Below are positions 36,518 to 43,618 of a DNA stretch of 64,000 nucleotides, one piece after another. The notes beneath the pieces are model-generated. The model saw only the letters and a program-made list of their open reading frames with translations, did no database searches and was not told where the DNA came from. The position numbers and the translations under genes were made by a program. The stretch is from Arenibacter sp. ARW7G5Y1 (GTDB lineage: Bacteria > Bacteroidota > Bacteroidia > Flavobacteriales > Flavobacteriaceae), in assembly GCF_003201775.1 (NCBI RefSeq), contig NZ_QJJZ01000010.1, positions 1-64,000 on the forward strand. Reading direction: 5' to 3'. Every line of letters starts with the position of its first letter. The first letter of the stretch is position 1.

Positions 36518-37534
36518 TTATTTTCTGATTTTTTTCTCCCAAAGCCAGGCCGACTCCATGGCTTCATCCAGAGTAGATTTGGCCTTCCAACCCAAAACCG
36601 TGTTAGCTTTGGTGGTATCGGCATAGGCCGATGTAATATCTCCCGGTCTCCTGTCCACAATTTTATAATTCAATTTTTTTCCGGACACTTTTTCGAAGCT
36701 TTTAATAACCTCTAAAACCGAACTGCCTTTCCCTGTCCCCACATTGAACACTTCATAATTATCCTGGTTTTTACCGTTCATCAATCTTTCCAATGCCACT
36801 ACATGGGCCTTGGCCAGATCTACCACATGAATATAATCCCTAATGCAGGTACCGTCCTCAGTGGGGTAATCGCCCCCAAAAACCGAAAGTTGTTCCCGAA
36901 TGCCCATGCCTGTTTGGGTAATAAAGGGCACTAAGTTTTGCGGTACACCAATTGGCAATTCACCAATTTCCGTACTTGGATGGGCTCCCATTGGATTGAA
37001 ATACCTAAGTGCAATAGCATTTAAGCTCGGCGTCACCTTACAGGTGTCACGAATAATTTCCTCTCCCATTTGCTTGGTGTTACCATAAGGTGATTCTGCC
37101 GTTTTTACAGGTGCACTTTCCGTAATGGGCATTTTATCGGCTTGTCCGTAAACGGTACAAGATGAACTAAATATAAAGCTGGACTGGCTCTTTTGCGAAA
37201 GCTCCTTTAGCAAATAAACCAATGTACCAATATTGTTCTCGTAATACAACAATGGTTTCTCCACACTTTCACCAACTGCTTTGGAGGCCGCAAAATGAAT
37301 AACACCGGCTACATCCTGATGTCTTTTAAAAAAATCCTCAACTTTTGACCTTTCTTTCAAATCTAATTTTTCAAAAATTGGTCTCTTCCCCGTAATGGCC
37401 ACAATACCATCCAAAACCTTTTCGGTTGAATTGGACAGATCGTCAATAATAATTACTTCATAGCCTTTATTCTGTAATTCTACCGTGGTATGGGAACCTA
37501 TAAATCCCAAACCTCCCGTTACGAGTATTTTCAT
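36518..37534 (-). CDS. galE: UDP-glucose 4-epimerase
   Basis: 338 residues, extended SDR fold. NAD-binding motif GGLGFIGSHT at the N terminus, catalytic Ser/Tyr/Lys in FSSSCTVYG and ESPYGNTK, and the substrate region ALRYFNPMGAHPS. VFNVGTGKGSSVLEVIKSFEKV is typical near the C terminus. It interconverts UDP-glucose and UDP-galactose for surface polysaccharides. It lies 73 bases downstream of the DegT aminotransferase on the same strand. Confidence 0.96.
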   Translation of the reverse strand: MKILVTGGLGFIGSHTTVELQNKGYEVIIIDDLSNSTEKVLDGIVAITGKRPIFEKLDLKERSKVEDFFKRHQDVAGVIHFAASKAVGESVEKPLLYYENNIGTLVYLLKELSQKSQSSFIFSSSCTVYGQADKMPITESAPVKTAESPYGNTKQMGEEIIRDTCKVTPSLNAIALRYFNPMGAHPSTEIGELPIGVPQNLVPFITQTGMGIREQLSVFGGDYPTEDGTCIRDYIHVVDLAKAHVVALERLMNGKNQDNYEVFNVGTGKGSSVLEVIKSFEKVSGKKLNYKIVDRRPGDITSAYADTTKANTVLGWKAKSTLDEAMESAWLWEKKIRK

Positions 37535-37607
37535 TTATTAATTTTTATTTTAAATTTTGGTTTTCATTTTCGTTAATTAAACTTGACCGCACCAAAGCGT
37601 TTTACCG

Positions 37608-38762
37608 TTATTCCCCTATAAACTGGTTAATGGTCCCGGTGATAAAGGAAATTTGCTCATCGTCCAGCTCGGTGTGCATTGGCAAAGAAATAACCTCTTT
37701 GACCAATTGATTGGTTATTGGAAAATCCTTCTCCTTATAACGCTCATCCAAGTATGCTTTTTGCCTGTGCAAAGGTATTGGGTAATACACCCCGCAAGGA
37801 ATTTGCTTTTCAGCCAAATGCTTAACCAACGCATCGCGCTGGCCATTTAAGATCCTCAAGGTATATTGATGGAATACATGGCAATCACAAGTATCACATA
37901 TCTCCCTACAGCCATTGGCCATTTGTGGAACAACAATATTCTTGTTCCCACTAAAGGCTTCGGTATATTTTTTTGCTGCCGCCCTCCTACTGGCATTATA
38001 ATCATCCAACCTACAGAGCTTAGCTCGCAGCACTGCTGCCTGGATAGAGTCCAATCTAGAGTTTACCCCCACCACATCGTGATGATAACGTTCGTACATC
38101 CCATGGTTCACAATTCCCCTTAGGGTATGCGCCAAATCACCATCATTGGTAAATATAGCCCCCCCATCTCCATAACAACCCAAGTTCTTGGACGGAAAAA
38201 ATGAGGTTGCCGCCACATGTCCCATAGTACCGGCTTTCTGCTTTTTACCATTACTAAAGGTATAATCGGCACCAATGGCCTGGGCATTATCTTCTATTAC
38301 ATATAGGTTATGCCTTTCCGCAATTTCCAATACAGCGTCCATATTGGCGCATTGTCCAAATAAATGCACAGGTACTATTGCCTTAGTTTTTGGAGTAATG
38401 GCCTTTTCCAAGGCTATTGGATCTATATTAAAACTGTCCTGTTCCACGTCTACCAAAACAGGAGTAAGTTGTAAAAGGGCAATTACCTCTGCCGTTGCTG
38501 CAAAAGTAAAATCGGCAGTTATTACCTCATCCCCCGGTTTCAGACCCAGGCCCATCATAGCTATTTGCAAGGCATCGGTACCATTGGCACATGGAATTAC
38601 ATGTTTCACGCCCAAATAGTTTTCCAACTCCTTTTGAAAGGCATGCACCTCTGGACCGTTAATAAATGCAGCTGTTTCCAGTACTTTGGAGATAGAGGCG
38701 TTTACTTCTTCCTTTATAACCTCATATTGACCATTTAGGTCAACCATTTGTATTTTCCTCAT
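37608..38762 (-). CDS. DegT/DnrJ/EryC1/StrS family aminotransferase
   Basis: About 384 residues. PLP fold with CANGTDALQIAM, ADFTFAATAEVIA, EDNAQAIGA and the Schiff-base Lys in SFFPSKNLGCYGDGGA. These enzymes aminate keto-sugar nucleotides for LPS or O-antigen. A cysteine-rich loop, CREICDTCDCHVFHQYT, sits in the C-terminal third. The frame is open to 38831, but ATG 38762 (MRKIQMVDLNGQ) matches relatives and avoids overlap with the divergent gene. Confidence 0.92.
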   Translation of the reverse strand: MRKIQMVDLNGQYEVIKEEVNASISKVLETAAFINGPEVHAFQKELENYLGVKHVIPCANGTDALQIAMMGLGLKPGDEVITADFTFAATAEVIALLQLTPVLVDVEQDSFNIDPIALEKAITPKTKAIVPVHLFGQCANMDAVLEIAERHNLYVIEDNAQAIGADYTFSNGKKQKAGTMGHVAATSFFPSKNLGCYGDGGAIFTNDGDLAHTLRGIVNHGMYERYHHDVVGVNSRLDSIQAAVLRAKLCRLDDYNASRRAAAKKYTEAFSGNKNIVVPQMANGCREICDTCDCHVFHQYTLRILNGQRDALVKHLAEKQIPCGVYYPIPLHRQKAYLDERYKEKDFPITNQLVKEVISLPMHTELDDEQISFITGTINQFIGE

Positions 38763-38820
38763 TGAATAAAACTTAGATTCCAAACTTGGTTTGGAGGAAA
38801 CAATATTACAAAAATAAGGA

Positions 38821-40113
38821 TTGGCAGCCAATGGAATTTATGTAAAGAAGCGTATTTTAGCCCCAAACGAAGATTCAGTGTTTGCTATATATTATTTTGC
38901 CGTACAATTGTCCGCTCTTTTCTTGGAATTGATAGCGCTCTTTCATCCAAAAATTAAACTTTTCGTAAGGGGGCGTAAAGGAGTGCTGCCCTACCTTATA
39001 AAGAATATTGCAAAAGAGGATCGCATAATCTGGATCCACACCGCCTCTTTGGGAGAATTTGAACAAGGCCTTCCCATTATAGAAAATTTAAAAAAGGATT
39101 ACCCAACATATAAAATATTGGTCACATTCTTTTCCCCTTCGGGCTATGAGGTCAAAAAAAATACAACAGCGGCCGATATGGTCACCTACCTGCCCATGGA
39201 CACCTCAAAAAATGTCAAAAAATTCCTAGACATCGTGGATCCAAAGCTGGTGATTTTTGTGAAGTACGAGATTTGGCCCAATTATCTAAGGGCCTTGAAC
39301 AAACATAAAATACCCACCATACTCATATCTGCCCTTTTCAAGGATGATCAAATTTATTTCAAAAGTTTAGGTGGTTTTATGCGCAGCGCCCTACGCAATT
39401 TCACCCATATTTTTGTCCAGGACAACAAATCCATTGCATTATTGGAGGGAATTGGCATTAGAAATACAGATATCAGCGGGGATACCAGATTTGATAGGGT
39501 GGTTGAAATTCTCCAGCGAGACAACCATTTAAAATTCATGCAAGCGTTTAAGAATGATACACAAACTGTAGTGGCCGGCAGCACTTGGCCCGAGGACGAG
39601 GCAATTTTGGTCCCGTATATAAACTCTGTCACATCCCCTTTAAAATTTGTTCTTGCGCCCCACAACATAAAATTGGAACATATCAACAAATTAAGGGCGT
39701 CCATACAAAAGAAAACAGTACTTTTTTCTGAAATTGAGAGTAAAAATCCAGCCGACTACGAGGTACTTATTGTAGACACTATTGGCTTGTTGACCAAAAT
39801 TTATAGTTATGCGGACATTTCCTATGTAGGTGGTGGCTTCGCCACTGGCTTGCACAACACATTGGAACCTGCAGTATACGGAGTTCCCGTAATTATTGGC
39901 CCAAACTACAAAGGATTTAAGGAAGCCGAAGATTTGGTAAATAAAGGAGGAATATTGGTAGTAAAATCCAAAATGGAGTTCGAAACTATAATAAACAAAC
40001 TGTCAGGAGATTTAAAATATCTCTCAAAAACCGGTACTATCAACAGCACCTATGTCTCTGAAAATAAAGGAGCAAGCATCCAAATCATGACCTATATACG
40101 TACATTAATATGA
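38821..40113 (+). CDS. kdtA: 3-deoxy-D-manno-octulosonic acid (Kdo) transferase
   Basis: About 410-430 residues, GT-B fold glycosyltransferase 30. One N-terminal membrane helix (ALFLELIALFHPKIKLFVRGRKG) is followed by IWIHTASLGEFEQGLPII, the WaaA signature with the catalytic Glu, and by ADISYVGGGFATGLHNTLEPAVYGVPVIIGPNY in the C-terminal domain. It adds Kdo to lipid IVA. The start is uncertain: TTG 38821, or GTG 38878, which would give MFAIYYFAVQL as in relatives. Confidence 0.93.
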   Translation: MAANGIYVKKRILAPNEDSVFAIYYFAVQLSALFLELIALFHPKIKLFVRGRKGVLPYLIKNIAKEDRIIWIHTASLGEFEQGLPIIENLKKDYPTYKILVTFFSPSGYEVKKNTTAADMVTYLPMDTSKNVKKFLDIVDPKLVIFVKYEIWPNYLRALNKHKIPTILISALFKDDQIYFKSLGGFMRSALRNFTHIFVQDNKSIALLEGIGIRNTDISGDTRFDRVVEILQRDNHLKFMQAFKNDTQTVVAGSTWPEDEAILVPYINSVTSPLKFVLAPHNIKLEHINKLRASIQKKTVLFSEIESKNPADYEVLIVDTIGLLTKIYSYADISYVGGGFATGLHNTLEPAVYGVPVIIGPNYKGFKEAEDLVNKGGILVVKSKMEFETIINKLSGDLKYLSKTGTINSTYVSENKGASIQIMTYIRTLI

Positions 40114-40129
40114 ACACCTATGTACGACT

Positions 40130-40366
40130 ATGCAATATTTCCGAACTTTAACCTTGGTCACAGTAACCTATTTTTCACTTTCCTGTCTTTCGTGTAGGGA
40201 ACCGGTAAGAGAACAACAAGGCACAACCCCAACTGAAAAGGGAGCTTCATCTCCAAAAAAGGAAGTTATCAAGAAACCGGATCCCATAAAATTGAAACCC
40301 AAAACCAAAAATGGTCAAAAGTCCAAAACACGGGATACACTAAGGCCCAAAATTGCCCTATCTTAA
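40130..40366 (+). CDS. Small Lys/Pro-rich lipoprotein
   Basis: 78 residues. A signal peptide with Cys19 or Cys22 as the possible lipidated residue (FSLSC, SCLSC), then a short tail rich in Lys, Pro and Thr with no predicted fold. It begins 16 bases after kdtA, so it is probably cotranscribed. The promoter of the next gene overlaps its last codons. No family recognised. Confidence 0.55.
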   Translation: MQYFRTLTLVTVTYFSLSCLSCREPVREQQGTTPTEKGASSPKKEVIKKPDPIKLKPKTKNGQKSKTRDTLRPKIALS

Positions 40367-40382
40367 ATAGTCTATACATTTG
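40353..40382 (+). promoter_or_regulatory. Promoter of the sugar transporter gene
   Basis: TTG (40353-40355), 19 bases, TACATTTG (40375-40382): an exact flavobacterial consensus. It starts inside the end of the small lipoprotein gene. Transcription would begin near 40389, giving a 38-base leader. Confidence 0.75.
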
Positions 40383-40426
40383 GTTTACTTTTTTTGTTAG
40401 CTTTACAAAAACCAACGAACCAAATT

Positions 40427-41743
40427 ATGGATTCCAAAATTCTTCGTATTTCCCTTATTGCCGCATTGGCCGGATTTTTATTTGGCTTCGATACAGTAGT
40501 AATTTCAGGCGCCGAAAAAAAGTTACAACTTTTATGGAACTCCTCGGAAGCTTTTCACGGAACAGTGGTTATAGGCATGGCTTTGTTCGGAACTGTTATA
40601 GGAGCAATTCTGGGTGGAATCCCCACCAATAAGATAGGTAGAAAAAACACCCTTATATGGATTGGTATCCTATATTCCATCTCCGCAATAGGATCTGCCT
40701 TTGCCAACGACCCCGTCACCTTCGGGATATTTAGGTTTATTGGTGGCTTGGGGGTCGGTGCATCCACAGTGGCGGCCCCGGCCTATATCTCAGAAATTGC
40801 GCCGGCAAAAAATCGGGGAAGATTGGTCGGCCTATATCAATTTATGCTTGTATTTGGAATTCTCGTGGCCTTCATGTCCAATTATGCCCTTAGCAATGTG
40901 GGCGAAAACGATTGGCGCTGGATGGTAGGTGTGGAAGCTTTTCCTGCCATAATCTACACCTTATTTGTTCTAACCGTCCCTAAAAGCCCAAGATGGCTTT
41001 TGACCAAAAACAGGACTGAAGAGGCTAAAAAAATACTGTATTCCATAAACCCAGACCTCTCATTGGAAGAACTGGAGGCGGAAATTACCTCCGGGGAAGA
41101 AAGTGCTGCTGCCTCCGAGAATATTTTTATGAAGAAATATCGATTTCCCCTGACATTGGCTTTTCTTATTGCCTTTTTTAATCAATTCTCCGGAATCAAC
41201 GCATTTTTATACTACGCTCCCAGGATATTCGAAGCTGCAGGGTTGGGAGAAAGCACAGCCCTACTGAGCAGTATAGGAATCGGTATCACCAACCTTATCT
41301 TTACCCTTTTGGGTATATTCCTAATAGACCGCCTTGGCCGAAAGCAATTAATGTATTTTGGCTCTATTGGATATATAATTTCACTGTCTCTGGTAGCTGC
41401 CGCATTTATTTTAAACTGGGAAGGCATGGCTGTCCCTATTTTTCTTTTCTTATTTATTGCCTCCCACGCCATTGGTCAGGGTGCCGTAATTTGGGTCTTT
41501 ATTTCCGAAATATTCCCCAATCACCTAAGAGGCTCCGGTCAGGCCTTTGGCAGTTCTGTACATTGGGTACTGGCATGGCTTATACCTTCCTCGATTCCCG
41601 CACTTTTTGCATGGGTGGGACCAGGACCAGTATTTGGGTTCTTCGCCTTTATGATGGTGCTTCAATTGCTCTTTGTTATTTTTATAATGCCCGAGACCAA
41701 AGGAATTACCTTGGAAGAACTAAGCAAAAAACTTAGTAAGTAA
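40427..41743 (+). CDS. MFS sugar-proton symporter
   Basis: About 438 residues, twelve helices, sugar porter family. Signatures include FGFDTVVISGA in helix 1, NKIGRKNTL between helices 2 and 3, PKSPRWLL after helix 6, FNQFSGINAFLYYAP in helix 7, DRLGRKQLM and PETKGITLEEL at the end. It resembles XylE/GlcP-type importers; the sugar cannot be named. ATG 40427 follows directly from the promoter position. Confidence 0.94.
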   Translation: MDSKILRISLIAALAGFLFGFDTVVISGAEKKLQLLWNSSEAFHGTVVIGMALFGTVIGAILGGIPTNKIGRKNTLIWIGILYSISAIGSAFANDPVTFGIFRFIGGLGVGASTVAAPAYISEIAPAKNRGRLVGLYQFMLVFGILVAFMSNYALSNVGENDWRWMVGVEAFPAIIYTLFVLTVPKSPRWLLTKNRTEEAKKILYSINPDLSLEELEAEITSGEESAAASENIFMKKYRFPLTLAFLIAFFNQFSGINAFLYYAPRIFEAAGLGESTALLSSIGIGITNLIFTLLGIFLIDRLGRKQLMYFGSIGYIISLSLVAAAFILNWEGMAVPIFLFLFIASHAIGQGAVIWVFISEIFPNHLRGSGQAFGSSVHWVLAWLIPSSIPALFAWVGPGPVFGFFAFMMVLQLLFVIFIMPETKGITLEELSKKLSK

Positions 41744-41744
41744 G

Positions 41745-41774
41745 AAAATACCACTTGCTGATTATCAGTATTTT
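41745..41774 (+). terminator. Possible weak terminator after the sugar transporter
   Basis: AAAATAC (41745-41751) / GTATTTT (41768-41774) with an internal CTGAT/ATCAG stem. AT-rich and without a long T-run, so only tentative. Confidence 0.35.
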
Positions 41775-41895
41775 ATCGAAAATTTTTACAGTACAACGGA
41801 TTAGTATACCAAATCATGGTCATTTAACGGATTTGCCCCTAAAACACATGATAATTTGAGGATAATTCATTAAATTGTTTTAAAATCTAAATATC

Positions 41896-42021
41896 ATGGA
41901 AGATGTTACTTTTGGCACAAGGGTGCTCAATGGATTCCTAAGCCTTATGGTCGTAGTATTGGTTGCCATCCTATTGGCTGTGGTAGTCTGTTTGATTTTA
42001 GCAGCCTTTGGTTTCTTTTAA
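41896..42021 (+). CDS. 41-residue single-helix membrane protein
   Basis: MEDVTFGTRVLNGFLSLMVV is followed by a strongly hydrophobic helix (VLVAILLAVVVCLILAAFGFF). A charged N-terminal cap and one membrane span suggest a small regulatory or stress-related membrane peptide. It is preceded by an AT-rich 150-base gap and followed 24 bases later by its own terminator (42045-42075), which makes it a separate transcription unit. Not recognised as a named family. Confidence 0.6.
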   Translation: MEDVTFGTRVLNGFLSLMVVVLVAILLAVVVCLILAAFGFF

Positions 42022-42044
42022 GAGGAACCTGCCCTAGCCTTTCA

Positions 42045-42075
42045 GACCCAAACAATTCTGGGTCGTATTCTTTTT
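42045..42075 (+). terminator. Terminator after the 41-residue membrane protein
   Basis: Stem GACCCA (42045-42050) / TGGGTC (42059-42064), loop of eight, followed by GTATTC and five T. Confidence 0.6.
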
Positions 42076-42160
42076 CCCAATAATGACGGGTACTTGTTTT
42101 ATTACTCTGGAGTTAGGTTCAATTTGGCAAATATATGCACAATGAACCCACACAAGCAAT

Positions 42161-43612
42161 CTAGGTTACTATTTTTTCGCCAAACAGGTCCAATATTGGT
42201 TTGCCCTGCCCATCAGGAGTGGTGTAAAATGGCCTGCCTTCAATAGTGTAATTTGTTTCAGGATCCATTCCCAAGGCATGATATATAGATTGGTGTATTT
42301 CATCTATAACCACTGGGTTTTCAATGGAAGAACAGGGTCGCTCATCGGCTGTTTTGCCATACACCAAACCTTTCTTGACTCCACCGCCCCACATGAGAAT
42401 GGAACTACCGTCCGTAAAATGTCTATGCATACCATAGAATTTTTCATCCTCAATAATATCTGGTTGATCAACTTGGTCCTGCACGGGTACCCCAGGGCGA
42501 CCTTCCATAATGGCGTCCCTACTAAATTCACTGGCCAAAATAATCAGCGTTCTATCCAAATGCCCGGACTCGTCCAGATCTTTAATGAGTTGGGCAACAG
42601 GCCTATCAATAAGCTCTTTCATTTTCGCGGCCCGGGTATGGCCATTTTCATGGGTATCCCAGCCAAGAAAAGGCTCATATTCCGTTGATACACTAATGAA
42701 CCTACCTCCGTTCATGGCCAGCCTTTTTGCCAATAGACACCCTAGTCCAAATCTACCAGTGTTATAGGTGTCATATACCTCCTTGGGTTCCTGTGATAGG
42801 TCAAATACCTTTGCTTCAGGAGAATTTAACAACCGATAGGATTGTTCCATGGAGCGCATCAGGGATTCCCTTTGATAATCGCTTCCGCCTTCCATAATCT
42901 TGCTCTTATTGGCCAACTCCTTATAAAGTTTGTAACGGGCTTCAAATCTCTTAAGGGACATTCCTTGGGGCGGCCTTACACTATCCAAACCTGTGGAAGG
43001 GTCCGGTATTAGAAAAGGACCATATTCACTCCCTAAGAATCCGGCAGAATGAAATGCCTTTAGTTCCTCTGCCTCCCCAACGGTAAATCGCTGCCCCATG
43101 GCAATAAATGGGGGGATAACAGGGTTTACAGGGCCTAACTCCTTGGCTATCCACGCACCTATGTGTGGAGCCTGGACCGATTGTGGCGGCTCATAGCAGG
43201 TATGCCAGTGATACTGATGTCGCGTATGCAGAATATGGCCAAGGTCTGCGGACTTATAGGAACGGATTATGGCTCCTTTATCCATTACACTCCCAATAGA
43301 TTCCAATCCTTGTGAAAATTGTAGACCATCAACAATTGTAGGCACCTTGGGAAAGGTGCTTAAAACCCTTTTGCTCTCCACACCCTTGGAATAAGGTACA
43401 AATGCTTTGGGGTCGAATGTTTCGGTATGGGCCATTCCACCTGCCATCCAAAGCAATATAACCGTATCCGCTTTGGAGGTTATTGCAGGCGCCGAATTGC
43501 AGGAACTTAAAAAACTAGCAATGGGGATACTTGTGGTGGCAGCCGACAGACTGGCCGCGGCCATCTTTTTTACAAAATCCCTACGTGCATTGATATGTAA
43601 ATCCTTATTCAT
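42161..43612 (-). CDS. DUF1501 domain protein (sulfatase-like fold)
   Basis: 483 residues. A twin-arginine signal (NARRDFVKKMAAAS) and a hydrophobic stretch ending SSC suggest Tat export. DUF1501 features: WMAGGMAHTETFDPK, GLESIGSVMDKGAIIRS, GRFGLGCLLAKRLAMNGGRFISV and WDTHENGH. Such proteins are abundant in planctomycetes next to DUF1549/DUF1553 partners, as here. The catalytic role is unproven. It is the second gene of the pair, six bases after its partner. Confidence 0.92.
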   Translation of the reverse strand: MNKDLHINARRDFVKKMAAASLSAATTSIPIASFLSSCNSAPAITSKADTVILLWMAGGMAHTETFDPKAFVPYSKGVESKRVLSTFPKVPTIVDGLQFSQGLESIGSVMDKGAIIRSYKSADLGHILHTRHQYHWHTCYEPPQSVQAPHIGAWIAKELGPVNPVIPPFIAMGQRFTVGEAEELKAFHSAGFLGSEYGPFLIPDPSTGLDSVRPPQGMSLKRFEARYKLYKELANKSKIMEGGSDYQRESLMRSMEQSYRLLNSPEAKVFDLSQEPKEVYDTYNTGRFGLGCLLAKRLAMNGGRFISVSTEYEPFLGWDTHENGHTRAAKMKELIDRPVAQLIKDLDESGHLDRTLIILASEFSRDAIMEGRPGVPVQDQVDQPDIIEDEKFYGMHRHFTDGSSILMWGGGVKKGLVYGKTADERPCSSIENPVVIDEIHQSIYHALGMDPETNYTIEGRPFYTTPDGQGKPILDLFGEKIVT

Positions 43613-43618
43613 TATTGC

